Assembly: GCF_900048035.1 (NCBI RefSeq)
Contig: NZ_LN999832.1
Span: forward strand, 868,001-932,000
Source of the DNA: Candidatus Gullanella endobia
GTDB taxonomy: Bacteria; Pseudomonadota; Gammaproteobacteria; Enterobacterales; Enterobacteriaceae
Reading direction: 5' to 3'
DNA length: 64,000 bases
This document shows positions 10,753-21,385 of the stretch, piece by piece. Every line of letters begins with the position of its first letter. The first letter of the stretch is position 1. A model generated the notes under the pieces. It worked only from the letters and a program-made list of their open reading frames with translations, was not told the DNA's origin and searched no databases. Position numbers and translations under genes: made by a program.

Positions 10753-12509
10753 CAGATGCCTCTTTTTTGATTATTAATGATCATCTTAGATTTTTCATTG
10801 AGCTGCGGTAATGAATCCGGCTTTATATTCATAATACGTAGTACATTACTCATAACCGTACCAAATACTGGAGAAGAAACTGCCGCACCATAATATTTTC
10901 CGCCCTTTGGATCATTAATTACCACTACTAGCGAAAATCGCGGATTACTCGCCGGCGCAATCCCAGCAGCATATGCAATATATTTATTAATATAATTACC
11001 ATTTAACCAGACCTTTTTAGTAGTACCAGTTTTCACCGCGACGCGGTATCCCTTAATAGCAGCTTTCGTAATATTTTTTTGTAGTGCTACACTTTCCATC
11101 ATATGGACCACAGTACGTACTAAAGATTTAGGAAATACTTGATATCCCATTACAGGAGAATTTACCCGAGTAATAGAAAGGGGACGCATTATACCCATGC
11201 TGCCAATTGTGGCATAAACTCGAGCTAATTGTAATGGTGTTACCATAAATCCATAACCATAAGAGAAAGTAGCTCTTTCTATTTCAGACCACCTTTTTTT
11301 ATGAGGATATAAACCACTATTTTCTCCTATTAATCCTAAATTAGTCGTTTTGCCTAATCCAAAACAAGAATAAGTTTTTATTAGCGCCGAAGATGGCATC
11401 GCCAATGCTAGCTTAGATACACCAACGTTACTAGATTTTTGCAAAATTCCGCTTACACTTAATTCGTCATAGCACATTACATCTTTAATTTGATGCTTTC
11501 CAATCATATAAGGCAAAGTATTTAATACGCTGTTTTCTTGTATCACATGATGCTGTAGTGCAGTCATTACCACCATTGGTTTGACTGTTGATCCTGGCTC
11601 AAAAATATCGGTAATAGCACGATTTCGCATTACACTCATCGTAGTATTGGTAAGATTATTTGGATTGTAAGAAGGACTGTTTGCCATAGCTAATATTTCG
11701 CCAGTATTGACATCTACTAATACGGCGGTACCGGACTCAGCTTTATTTAAAACTACTGCATTATTTAATTCGCGATATACTAGCGCTTGCAGACGTTTAT
11801 CGATACTTAGCACTAGATTTTGAGCTTTTTGACTTTCCACATAGGAAATATCTTCAATAACCCGACCGAATCGGTCTTTACGTATCGTACGCTTTCCAGG
11901 CTGGCCAGTCAGCCAGTAGTCAAAACTCTTCTCAATACCTTCAATACCCTGATTGTCAATATTAGTCACACCAATGAGATGTGCAGTAACTTGACCTGAT
12001 GGATAATAGCGTCGCGATTCTTGACGCAGGTAAATACCAGGAAGTTTCAGTTTATGAACATACTCTCCGATAGCAGGATTAACCTGACGCGCTAGATAGA
12101 TAAAACGCCCTTTGGGATTATTATTAATGCGTGAAGAGAGATAATCAATAGACATAGAAAGTGCATTGGACAGCGCTTTCCATCGATTATCACTACTGAT
12201 ACCACCGTGATCATTGAGTTCTTTAGGATCAGCCCAGATAGCGTTGACTGGTACGCTTACTGCTAATGGATGACCAGCTCGATCGCTTATTATGCCACGT
12301 GTAATTGGAATTTTCTGAAAGCGAAGAGAACGCATATCCCCTTCGCGAACTAGTTTATCTGGATTAATTATTTGTAAGTAGGCAACCCGAAACATTAGTC
12401 CTAGTAGTGATAGTATAATACAACTGCATAATAAAGCAAAACGCCAGCTGACAAAGTTATTTTTGTTTTCTTTGTGTTTTAGTTTTATTTTATATAATGC
12501 GATTTTCAT
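10752..12509 (-). CDS. ftsI: Septal transpeptidase FtsI (PBP3)
   Basis: Class B penicillin-binding protein that cross-links septal peptidoglycan as the partner of FtsW. 585 residues (E. coli 588). A short basic cytoplasmic tail is followed by a membrane anchor at about 24-44, the pedestal domain with RGIISDRAG and [15 protein letters not shown], then the transpeptidase domain. Active-site motifs are complete: SxxK in EPGSTVKPM near 307, SSN near 360 and KTGT near 494. Its stop shares one base with the murE start; ftsL ends 22 bp upstream. Compared with other genes here it is fully conserved, which argues that septal wall synthesis is still selected. Confidence 0.97.
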   Translation of the reverse strand: MKIALYKIKLKHKENKNNFVSWRFALLCSCIILSLLGLMFRVAYLQIINPDKLVREGDMRSLRFQKIPITRGIISDRAGHPLAVSVPVNAIWADPKELNDHGGISSDNRWKALSNALSMSIDYLSSRINNNPKGRFIYLARQVNPAIGEYVHKLKLPGIYLRQESRRYYPSGQVTAHLIGVTNIDNQGIEGIEKSFDYWLTGQPGKRTIRKDRFGRVIEDISYVESQKAQNLVLSIDKRLQALVYRELNNAVVLNKAESGTAVLVDVNTGEILAMANSPSYNPNNLTNTTMSVMRNRAITDIFEPGSTVKPMVVMTALQHHVIQENSVLNTLPYMIGKHQIKDVMCYDELSVSGILQKSSNVGVSKLALAMPSSALIKTYSCFGLGKTTNLGLIGENSGLYPHKKRWSEIERATFSYGYGFMVTPLQLARVYATIGSMGIMRPLSITRVNSPVMGYQVFPKSLVRTVVHMMESVALQKNITKAAIKGYRVAVKTGTTKKVWLNGNYINKYIAYAAGIAPASNPRFSLVVVINDPKGGKYYGAAVSSPVFGTVMSNVLRIMNIKPDSLPQLNEKSKMIINNQKRGI

Positions 12510-12531
12510 GTGTTGCTAACAATATTAAGGA

Positions 12532-12852
12532 TTAAGGTTGAAGCACAATGTTTTCTTGTGATGAATCTATATGTTGCATATGTAATTTTTTAATAGCGAT
12601 ATGCTCTACACGACTGTAATCTAACAATGTATTCTCTTCTAATATTAAGTTTCGCCATTCAATATCTAATACTTCTTTCTCCAGAGATATTTGTTCACGC
12701 TCTGTAGTCAAACATCGTGTTTGATAAGTAGTAGTAACTACAAAAACTGCTGAAACTAAGACGGAGATTAACAGTAAAAACGGCAACTTACCATGATTTA
12801 GTAAATCATTCACGATAATGAAAATCAGGTTATTTCGTTTATCGCTAATCAT
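12532..12852 (-). CDS. ftsL: Cell division protein FtsL
   Basis: Small bitopic divisome protein that forms the FtsQLB complex and helps activate FtsWI. 106 residues against 121 in E. coli. A hydrophobic segment lies at about 22-42, followed by a periplasmic coiled coil with heptad leucines ([16 protein letters not shown]...[16 protein letters not shown]). It is identified mainly by position between rsmH and ftsI and by the conserved tail EHIAxKKLxMxHID, because FtsL is a fast-evolving family. The start overlaps the rsmH stop by four bases (ATGA). Confidence 0.93.
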   Translation of the reverse strand: MISDKRNNLIFIIVNDLLNHGKLPFLLLISVLVSAVFVVTTTYQTRCLTTEREQISLEKEVLDIEWRNLILEENTLLDYSRVEHIAIKKLHMQHIDSSQENIVLQP

Positions 12853-13796
12853 AGTATTAGCTTTTCAGCAAAGCGCAGTATTGAACTGCGTGCTCGTGGG
12901 TTGTTACTTATTTCTTTTTCTGAAGGCTTTATTTTGCCTAACGCTTTTAATTGTCGCTGGTTATGGTACTGCAAAGCAATTTGAGATGATGTAAGTGGTA
13001 ATCCTATTGGTAATTGATATCCACGACTATTTTGACGAATAAATTGTTTTACTAATCGATCTTCTAGTGAATGGAAACTAATAATTGCTAACCTACCGCC
13101 AGGAGCTAATACCGTTAACATACCGTCTAGTGCTGTCCTGATCTCTTCTAGTTCATTATTAATATAAATGCGAATAGCCTGAAAGCATCGTGTTGCCGGG
13201 TGCTTATGTTTATCGTGAAATGGAACGGTATTACTAATTAGTTTTGCAAGTTCATGAGTACGAGTTATTGGTTTTTGATGATTATACGCAACAATAGCTT
13301 GAGCAATACGATTAGAAAAGCGCTCTTCACCAAAAGTTTTAAAAACTAAAGCGATCTCCTGTACCGATGCCTGCGATAACCACTGTGCAGCAGATTGACC
13401 ATAAGTTGTATTCATGCGCATATCTAACGGTCCATCACGCATAAAAGAAAAACCCCGATTTGGATCATCGATCTGTGGTGATGATAAACCAAGATCCAAC
13501 AATATACCGTCAACTTTTCCTAATAGATCTCGTTGCGCCATATACTCTACCATAGCGGAAAATGGTCCGTGAATAATAGTAAAACGCGAATCTTGAATAG
13601 TTTTTGCTGCCTCTATAGCCGATGGATCACAGTCGATAGCAAACAACCGTCCTTGTGCATTAAGCTTTGATAAAATAAGACGAGAATGTCCACCGCGTCC
13701 AAAAGTTCCATCTAGATAGATACCATTTGGACGAAGATTCAGACTTTTTACTGCTTCATTTAATAATACAGTGAAATGTAAATAATTTTCTGACAT
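12849..13796 (-). CDS. rsmH: 16S rRNA m4C1402 methyltransferase RsmH (MraW)
   Basis: SAM-dependent methyltransferase that N4-methylates C1402 in the 16S rRNA decoding centre. 315 residues (E. coli 313). Seen: [13 protein letters not shown] at the N-terminus, the SAM-binding loop GTFGRGGHS near residue 31, [10 protein letters not shown] near 55, [13 protein letters not shown] near 100 with [14 protein letters not shown], and the C-terminal [14 protein letters not shown] and [10 protein letters not shown] blocks. It is the first surviving gene of the dcw cluster; mraZ, normally just upstream, is absent. A promoter for the whole minus-strand block should lie just above 13796, in a stretch too AT-rich for me to choose one. 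Confidence 0.96.
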   Translation of the reverse strand: MSENYLHFTVLLNEAVKSLNLRPNGIYLDGTFGRGGHSRLILSKLNAQGRLFAIDCDPSAIEAAKTIQDSRFTIIHGPFSAMVEYMAQRDLLGKVDGILLDLGLSSPQIDDPNRGFSFMRDGPLDMRMNTTYGQSAAQWLSQASVQEIALVFKTFGEERFSNRIAQAIVAYNHQKPITRTHELAKLISNTVPFHDKHKHPATRCFQAIRIYINNELEEIRTALDGMLTVLAPGGRLAIISFHSLEDRLVKQFIRQNSRGYQLPIGLPLTSSQIALQYHNQRQLKALGKIKPSEKEISNNPRARSSILRFAEKLIL

Positions 13797-16700
13797 ACTT
13801 ATAGCGGTAAGTATTAAACTAATTGGTAAATATTAACTCTGTTAATAGATCAGTATTGATCTTATCGTTAATTATTTAATATTAAGTATATTTTTCCTAT
13901 AATTCAAACTTATTAAATTACTTAGCCAATATCTCTTTTGAGAGCTCAATATATTGTATGAGAAGAGATGTTAGTAACATTTTATTGCGTTATCTAATTT
14001 TTACTCGATAGTATGTTTAAGAAAAACTATATCCAATATTTTTTGAAATTCATATTTATAGTTGTAACAATTTTTAATAAATTCCAAGCTGGTAATTAGT
14101 AATACAACAGATATAATTTATTTAGGTTAAAATATATACTACCAGATCTACTGTTTCTATATTCAATTTTTCTAAATAAAGAGATAATAGAAATAGTAAA
14201 CTGATCTTTTTTATCAAAATTAATTAAGCTTCTGTTATGAAGTATACATTAGTTTATTTCTCAAAAAACTTATTACTACTTTTACATAAAGTATTACTAA
14301 AAAGTAATATAAGAACAGTTATAAAACATTGTCAAGCGACCAAATAATTAATAATAATTTTTTTATATCGGTTATTATCACTTATCGGATTAAAGTATAA
14401 ACATCATTACCTATAAATTATTTATAATTAAAAACAAGTTAGTTAATCTAACCTAGATAACACGAAGAAAAGATAAAACAACCAAAGAATAACAAATAAT
14501 TTTTGCTCTCTTTTTACGAAAAGATTTTAAGTTATTTATTAATATCCTATTTTATTTCTAGATTAATCCAGAAATAAAAAATTAATTATTACAGTATTTA
14601 AAAATTCAATATAAATTTAACGGATACTAAATCTAAATAAATTATGAGATCAATGTTTTAAATAAAATAATTAATTAGTAAACTTAATATAAGAAATAAT
14701 AGACTTTTATAATCAATATATTAAGTTATTATAAATTATTAAAATTTACAATTTTTATTAACTAATACATTACTTTCTTATGTTTTCTAATATATTAATA
14801 TTAAATATTTACTGCTGTAATTAAATTGTGTTCTATAACATTTGATGTATTATATAAATAGCTTATTAATTATTTTCTATAATTATTTTAGATAACTATA
14901 CAATTACTGATAGCATCAGTAATATTTAAGTGTAAAATTAAATTTCTATTATATTTTTACAGATGTTTTATATAAATTTCCTTATTATATAAACCTAATT
15001 GAACTAATTAGTAACAGATTTTGATAATATAATCTCAATTATAAACCGATTAGTTTCTAATATAACATTTTTATTTTTTATTTATACTAACAGTTTTAAT
15101 AAAAAATATACTATTAATCCAGTACCACTAGAAAAATACTACAGTAAAAAACGATTAAAATAATATATGTACTAATACATTGTTGAAATAGATATTCGAG
15201 AAATATATTTCGTTATCTGGCTAGTTTTCAAAATAGGTAATTAAAAATCTGATAGCTATGATTATGTTCTTAGTATTTAAAATAATTTTCGATGTTTTAT
15301 AATAAAAAATTTTATAAATTATTGAAATAAAACTCAATGAAATATTTAAAATATTCATGAAATTAAATAAAAGTTTAACAGCTCTATAAATATTAGTATA
15401 AAAACTAAGTGAAATCTAATATATTAAAAGTTAGTATTCACTGGGATATTAAATCGATATTGCAAGCTTCATTTATTTTTAAAAATGAATTACATAATTC
15501 ACTATTTATTATTAAAAATAATAATATTTAGGCAGAAACTTATATTATTTCTATTCACTAAACAGAAATCAGAGATATGAATATAAAAGATTTTGTAAAA
15601 CATTTTAATTTTTATAAACGAAACCGATGATTATTACTTTATTAAATATAAACTAATTTAGTTGTAATTATATTTTAATTTCTTTAGTTACTTTGTTATC
15701 GACTATAGTATAAATACTTATGCATTAAAAAGTTATATCGTCGGTAGGATTATAATTAAACTTTTATATTATTTTTATATTTTGATAAAAAATTCAATAG
15801 CTCAAAACAATATCTCGATTTTTTCTATTTATATAAATAAATAGTTGGTAATAATTTTATATTTTACCTAATTATATCTTATCTATATTAAAATTGTAGA
15901 TTTGTATAAACTAAAATAATCGAATCTATCTAGATAATCAAATATATAAATATTAAAAAGTTTTACCTCTAGAATCTTTTTAAATGATAATTTAACTTAT
16001 TAAGCCGAATAATCTATGCTATCTACTGATTTTTATGAATGAATTATATTTCATTACTAAATTAAAAATTTATAATGTCATACGCTTAAGAATATCTCAA
16101 ATAATCAGTAAACTAACTATTTTAAGCAAAATGTTACTATATAGACTCGAATCTATGTAATTATTAGATTAATATTAATATAATCGACTGTATTAATTCT
16201 GTTATGATTGTAAGTAACTAACACTAAACGTATATTGACGATGATATAAATATGGTTATCTATATTATAATATAACAGAACATAATTAATTTTATTAGCT
16301 GAGATATTTTACGCATTAATGTTTAATATTTAATATTATATTTATACTTTACCGATACTGATAAATAGAAAATATTTTATTCTAATTTTTTATAATAAAA
16401 ACTAGTATACCAGTACTAGAAATTTAAAAACGCTAGTAATATAATTTTATCAAAAATAAAATTAAATATGGTATAATTAAATTATTATATAAAGTTTTTT
16501 TGTTATCTTTTTTGATATAGTTCTATTTTAGATTATCAATATTAGATAACGATATGTAACATATTTAATCATATATATAACTATATCCTATATCTATAGA
16601 AAATTATAAATAAGGATTATGTAACAATTATATTCTATTTTATAGTTATGATTAAGGTAATAGAATTTTTTCTTAGTTATTATTTATTATTTTTATAAAA

Positions 16701-16980
16701 GTCCTAATATTATATCTAAATTTTTCTCTGATACAGAAAAATTTATTTTTTAATTCTTTATCAGCATAACTTTTATTATCGATAATACTATTAATTTTTA
16801 GTAAGGTATAGGTCAAGATAAAAGAAATTGATCTTTTATTTTAGTGAAGATCAATAGTCTTTTTTAAAAAGACTATAGTATTAGATATTATGATATAAAA
16901 TAAATAAAGATTAACAGATCATAAATAATAATTATAAGCCTACTAGGTAGTATAGTAGATGTTATATTAAGTATTAATAG

Positions 16981-17024
16981 TACTAATATTCGCTAAGATT
17001 AAACAATCATAGCGAATATTAGTA
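16981..17024. repeat. Long hairpin in the desert
   Basis: The 15-base arm TACTAATATTCGCTA at 16981-16995 pairs perfectly with 17010-17024. GATT/AATC inside adds four more pairs after one mismatch, giving an almost 20-pair stem with a 4-base loop. No gene is within 1.8 kb. It could be the terminator of a lost gene, though no U-run follows. Confidence 0.6.
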
Positions 17025-18375
17025 TAATGAAATGATTTAATAATATATCAGTCATATTAATAATCATTTATATATCGTTTATTAAAATTTTATAGAACCA
17101 ATAAAAATTTAATCATAACTGATTAATTTAACTTATAATATGAATAGTCATATAGGTTGTGTATAATCTATACCTTTAATAGGTTAATTATTTTCCAGTA
17201 ATTTATTATTACGATATCAATTAACCAACACTATTATAAATCTATTCTAAAAACGTTATCAAAATATCCATTAAGATTAGCCTAAAAGCAAGTTATACTA
17301 TATATACTTGATGTAGTTGAATTTACTGATTTGAGCTAGAGAGTTTTAATATAGATTAAAATATATTATAATTTTCAGTAGTATATTATATATATGTATG
17401 CTCTATTTTAAAAAATTCATATTATTATTATAATAGGAGGATTTAATATTATCGATCTAAGTATTGTTTGACATAGTAACATGAAATTATTAATAGACTA
17501 ATATAGGATATATTTTTTGGTTATGTAGTATTATTTTCATTCAATTTTATTCTATAATTTTTAATTTGCTATGAAAATGATTTATCGTCTGCATCATAGC
17601 AGTGCTAGAAATTTTTCTGGATTAAAAAATAACAGGATGGAATTTTTTGCGCTATTATACCTGTTCTGTAAGCAGATAAGTACAAGCGATACTTATATAT
17701 TTCTCTATTTAGCAGAGATTCATATGGTTCTAGTTATATCGATTTGAAAAATATAGGTTTATCTAAAAACTTTTTTAATTTAATTATATCCTATTATCTT
17801 ATAATATCTATTATATGATAAATAGCGTTTTGTATGTCAGAGAAAACATTTAGTAGTATAGCCATTTATAAAAATCTATAATGAGTGAGTTTTAATGTAT
17901 GTATAATTTTTTGTTAGATCTATATCCAGCAATACAAGTAGCAGATTCTATCGTAATAGAATTACTATCAGATTCTTCCAGAATTATCTAATAGAACTAT
18001 TTAAAATTTAAATACTACTAGTTCATTGTTAATCTATTAGATTAGCGTAATAATAAAATTTATTAATTGATTTATTACTATAATATAATTTATATTACTC
18101 TATATTGAAAAAATTTAAATAATAAATATTAACAATCTTTGTGAGGCAAAAATTTCGTTCGATAATTTTTATAATTCATAGAAACATTAGGCTGGACAAA
18201 TCTAGCCTGTGATCGTTATAATCTCATTATATGAAATTTTATGTTTCTTTATAGGAGTTAATTAAGTTATTACTACAATAGCTATCTACCTATTATACAA
18301 TACCTAATACTAGTATTCAGTTAGTATCTTTAGGTTATAACTAGATATTAGTTGTACCTATATTTTAAAATATGT

Positions 18376-18397
18376 ATATCTATTTTAAAATAGATAT
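18376..18397. repeat. 22-bp perfect palindrome
   Basis: The sequence ATATCTATTTT followed directly by its reverse complement forms an uninterrupted palindrome. It sits inside a wider inverted repeat: TATCTACC at 18283-18290 is mirrored by GGTAGATA at 18421-18428, with flanking matches and one inserted base. Confidence 0.5.
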
Positions 18398-18560
18398 TAA
18401 TTATTCGGAATACCTAATAAGGTAGATAGATAATTGACAATATCAGATTTGCTTAGTAGCTTTTATTTTTCCAACGATAACGCTGTATTTCATAATTAAA
18501 TCTGATTTAATGTCAATATTAATGATTATTTTTACTGATTGCATGTGCTGAAAAACCTAA

Positions 18561-18737
18561 TTTATTAGGAACTTTAGTATTTTTTATGTATTATCTACTA
18601 TTTCTCATAACATTATACACTTAGCAAAGATAAATGGAGGGCTACCTAGACAAGTTTATTATAGTGGTGAAAATCAGAAAAACTGGCTACATAAGGTGTA
18701 TTACCCTAGAGTGATCTCCCAAGTAAAAATATTTTAA
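18561..18737 (+). pseudogene. Unassigned coding-like relic upstream of cspE
   Basis: A stretch from about 18630 to 18720 is clearly richer in G+C than its surroundings and reads openly in one plus-strand frame, ending at a TAA at 18735-18737. Part of it translates as GGLPRQVYYSGENQKNWL. No start codon or ribosome binding site supports a gene of this length, so it is more likely the 3' remnant of a larger gene. The PRQxYxG pattern vaguely recalls the C-terminus of citrate synthase, but the flanking residues do not fit, and I leave it unassigned. Confidence 0.35.
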
Positions 18738-18847
18738 ACAATATTTATCATGAATTATTAATCTAATACTGGACAAAAAACCTGCCAGTTGTTGTACTGT
18801 TTAATAGCACAGATTTTGTGTTTATCATTTATTTAAAGGTAAATTTG

Positions 18848-19057
18848 ATGTCTAAGATTAAAGGTAACGTTAAATGGTTTAATGAATCTAAAGGATTTGG
18901 TTTCATTACTCCTGAAGATGGTAGCAAAGATGTGTTTGTACATTTTTCTGCTATTCAAAGCAATGGTTTCAAAACTCTGGCTGAAGGTCAACGTGTAGAG
19001 TTTGAAATTACTAATGGTGCAAAAGGTCCTTCAGCTGCTGAGGTTACTGCTATTTAA
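18848..19057 (+). CDS. cspE: Cold-shock family RNA chaperone CspE
   Basis: Single-domain OB-fold protein that binds single-stranded RNA and DNA, melts RNA secondary structure and acts as a transcription antiterminator. 69 residues, starting at ATG 18848 ([12 protein letters not shown]). An upstream in-frame ATG at 18818 would add a non-homologous ten-residue tail, and the chosen start has AAAGGT about 7 bases before it. RNP1 (KGFGFI) and RNP2 (VFVHF) are intact, and the protein differs from E. coli CspE at only a few positions. It is the most conserved gene in the window, ends in a clean intrinsic terminator, and is probably transcribed alone. Confidence 0.97.
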   Translation: MSKIKGNVKWFNESKGFGFITPEDGSKDVFVHFSAIQSNGFKTLAEGQRVEFEITNGAKGPSAAEVTAI

Positions 19058-19087
19058 ACTGCTATTTAATTGGCTAGTTTCCTAAAA

Positions 19088-19112
19088 AAACCCGCTTTAA
19101 AGCGGGTTTTTT
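19088..19112 (+). terminator. Intrinsic terminator of cspE
   Basis: AAACCCGCTTT at 19088-19098 is followed by its exact reverse complement at 19099-19109 and a run of six T. The GC-rich core in an AT-rich region and its place 31 bp after the cspE stop make it the best terminator in the window. The preceding A-run could also let it work toward lipA on the other strand. Confidence 0.92.
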
Positions 19113-19299
19113 CTATAACTAAAATTTAATAATAGACGCATGCGAAGAAATAAAGAAAAAATTAGTAGCTATTTCTTGAGCGTATCTTTCTATTTAGCTG
19201 AACTAGTAGCACGATATTTAAAACTATAATTATCAGTTTTCATAAAACAGAAAAAATCTGATATAATTATTAAAAAACTATTTAAAAGGATATTGAATA

Positions 19300-20247
19300 T
19301 TATTTTACTTCTGTTCTTTTTGCTTGTAAATCTGCACGATAAGACGAACGAACTAATGGTCCACAAGCAGCATGAGTGAATCCCATTGCTAATGCTTCTT
19401 TTTTCATCTCATTAAATTCTTGTGGACTGACATAACGTTTAACGGGTAGGTGATAGCGACTAGGTTGCAAATATTGGCCTAGTGTTAGCATAGTTACGCC
19501 ATGATTACGAAGATCTCGCATTACATTAATAATTTCAGTATTAGTTTCACCTAATCCAACCATTAAACCAGATTTAGTTGGCAACTGTGGATTAGATATT
19601 TTAAAGTTTTCTAGCAATTTAAGCGACCAATGATAATTGGCATGGGGACGTATTTGACGATATAAGCGAGGTACATTCTCTAAATTATGGTTAAATACAT
19701 CAGGTGGCATAGCATTAATAATTTCTAAAGCCTGATTCATACGACCAAGGAAGTCAGGAAACAGCGCTTCAATACAGATATTAGAATTTTTAGCGCGAAT
19801 AGCACTAATACAATTAGCGAAATGTTGAGCTCCGCCATCGCGAAGGTCATCGCGATCAACGGAGGTAATTACAACGTAACGTAACTTCATATTAGCGATA
19901 GTTTTTGCCAGTTTTTCTGGCTCATTAATATCCGGAATAAGTGGATATCCGTGTGCTATATCGCAAAAAGGACAACGCCTAGTACAAATTGTCCCTAAAA
20001 TCATAAATGTTGCAGTGCCGTAGTTAAAACATTCTGTCAAATTAGGGCAGGAAGCTTCTTCGCATACTGAATGTAGAGAATTTTTTCGCATTTCCGCTTT
20101 AATATCCTGAATACGAGTTACATTATTAGGAAATTTAATTTTTATCCAGGAAGGCTTTCGCAAAATTTCTTCACTTTCCAGCACATTAGTTTTGATTGGG
20201 ATTAATGCTATTTTATCAGCATCACGGTATTTAACGCCGCGTTTCAT
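19300..20247 (-). CDS. lipA: Lipoyl synthase LipA
   Basis: Radical-SAM enzyme that inserts two sulfurs into octanoyl groups on lipoyl domains. 315 residues (E. coli 321; the first six or so residues are trimmed and the conserved part begins at [10 protein letters not shown]). Both iron-sulfur cluster motifs are complete: the auxiliary-cluster cysteines in [12 protein letters not shown] near residue 63 and the radical-SAM CTRRCPFC near 90. The C-terminal [11 protein letters not shown], which supplies the auxiliary-cluster serine ligand, is present. It lies 194 bp downstream of lipB on the same strand. Remaining targets are probably pyruvate dehydrogenase E2 and/or GcvH, since the sucB relic in this window is dead. 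Confidence 0.97.
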   Translation of the reverse strand: MKRGVKYRDADKIALIPIKTNVLESEEILRKPSWIKIKFPNNVTRIQDIKAEMRKNSLHSVCEEASCPNLTECFNYGTATFMILGTICTRRCPFCDIAHGYPLIPDINEPEKLAKTIANMKLRYVVITSVDRDDLRDGGAQHFANCISAIRAKNSNICIEALFPDFLGRMNQALEIINAMPPDVFNHNLENVPRLYRQIRPHANYHWSLKLLENFKISNPQLPTKSGLMVGLGETNTEIINVMRDLRNHGVTMLTLGQYLQPSRYHLPVKRYVSPQEFNEMKKEALAMGFTHAACGPLVRSSYRADLQAKRTEVK

Positions 20248-20441
20248 TATATTAGTTTATCCATAAATAGTATAAGCTTAATTCAAAAATCAAACATTTT
20301 TAAAATATAGTAAATTTAACCTATTAGATCAATTTTAAGTGAAATAAAAACTAGAGAATTATAATACTTTATTTATAAAATATTTAAATAAAAATATTAT
20401 ATAAATAAATATTTAACTTTAAAACTTATATCTGCTGTATC

Positions 20442-21107
20442 TCAATTTCCATGTCTGTAATATGCTGGATTCCAGTCCTGAATCTCGTTAGTATTAGCTT
20501 TCATAAGACGAAGGCAGTGCTTAATCAGTATCGGTACAACGTCATCAATGCTACTACCAGGTGATAAATTACTTACCTGCGTCATGCGAAGACCGATATA
20601 GCCACAAGGATTGATGCGTAAAAAAGGCGAAAGATCCATTGCAACGTTTAGTGCAAGACCATGGAGTGAGCAACCTTTTCGGATACGTAAACCAAGTGAA
20701 CATATCTTATCTGTATTAACGTAAATACCTGGCGAATTTGATTGGGTATAAGCACTAATTGAAAAGTGTTCTAAGGTAGCTAATACTATTTGTTCTAGTA
20801 GAATTATAAGCTTACGTACACTAAGCTGACGGCGATGTAGATCCAGAAGAACATACATTATTTGTTGACCAGGACCATGAAAGGTTATTTGACCTCCACG
20901 ATCGCTTTGTATTACTGGAATAGTCCCTGGTTGTATCAAATTCTCAATCTTACCTGTCTGTCCCTGAGTAAAGACTTGCGGATGTTCTACTAGCCAAATT
21001 TCATCAAAGCTGGCAGCGCCACGCGCATCGGTAAAATGATGCATAGCTGATATAACCTGCTCATAAGGCTGTAGACCAAGCTGTCGAATAATTAAATTAT
21101 CTAACAT
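20442..21107 (-). CDS. lipB: Octanoyl-ACP:protein octanoyltransferase LipB
   Basis: Cytoplasmic transferase that loads octanoate from acyl-carrier protein onto apo-lipoyl domains, the step before LipA. 221 residues (E. coli 213). Active-site features seen: the [12 protein letters not shown] motif near residue 71, [17 protein letters not shown] near 134 with the catalytic lysine, and the catalytic cysteine in NPCGY near 167. GGAG at about 21115-21118 lies just before ATG 21107, which supports the start. ybeD ends 14 bp upstream, so the two are probably co-transcribed. Confidence 0.96.
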   Translation of the reverse strand: MLDNLIIRQLGLQPYEQVISAMHHFTDARGAASFDEIWLVEHPQVFTQGQTGKIENLIQPGTIPVIQSDRGGQITFHGPGQQIMYVLLDLHRRQLSVRKLIILLEQIVLATLEHFSISAYTQSNSPGIYVNTDKICSLGLRIRKGCSLHGLALNVAMDLSPFLRINPCGYIGLRMTQVSNLSPGSSIDDVVPILIKHCLRLMKANTNEIQDWNPAYYRHGN

Positions 21108-21121
21108 TACTACACTCCATT

Positions 21122-21385
21122 TTATATTACTATCCGTATAGTATCGATTTTACTAAGCTCTTCGTATATCGTTTCTATTTGCTTGATATGGATAGCTGTA
21201 ATAGAAATAGAAATAGAAAAATAATTTTTATTTTTGCTAAATTTAACTTGAGGGAGATAATCACCTGGAGCATGATATTGAATAATTTTCACAACCTGAT
21301 CAAGTAATTCTACTTGAGCGATACCTATTACTTTATAGGTAAAAGAACAAGGAAATTTGAGTAATTTATTAAGATTAGTTTTCAT
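21122..21385 (-). CDS. ybeD: DUF493 family protein YbeD
   Basis: Small soluble protein of the DUF493 family with an ACT-like alpha/beta fold; its molecular role is not established. 87 residues, exactly the E. coli length, with the conserved signature [11 protein letters not shown] at residues 11-21 and LYEEL-type ending ([14 protein letters not shown]). It sits directly before lipB, as in other Enterobacterales. Its retention in such a reduced chromosome, when dacA and rlpA next to it are lost, is mildly informative about its importance. Confidence 0.93.
   Translation of the reverse strand: MKTNLNKLLKFPCSFTYKVIGIAQVELLDQVVKIIQYHAPGDYLPQVKFSKNKNYFSISISITAIHIKQIETIYEELSKIDTIRIVI

Larger units (their letters stand above)
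13797..18560. other. Gene desert joining the dcw and cspE-lip loci
   Basis: Nearly 4.8 kb with no credible gene on either strand and extreme A+T content. mraZ would have been at its left end. The two flanks are far apart in E. coli (about 2 min and 14 min), so an ancestral rearrangement junction lies here. Slightly GC-richer patches at about 17560-17740 and 17925-17990 could be gene relics, but no family can be read in them. Long hairpins at 16981-17024 and 18376-18397 are listed separately. Confidence 0.8.

Noticed and set aside
18633-18720. Structured RNA or citrate synthase (gltA) tail upstream of cspE
   Set aside because: The GGAG/CTCC ends do not extend into a stable fold, and apart from PRQxYxG the residues do not follow citrate synthase. 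Kept only as an unassigned relic.
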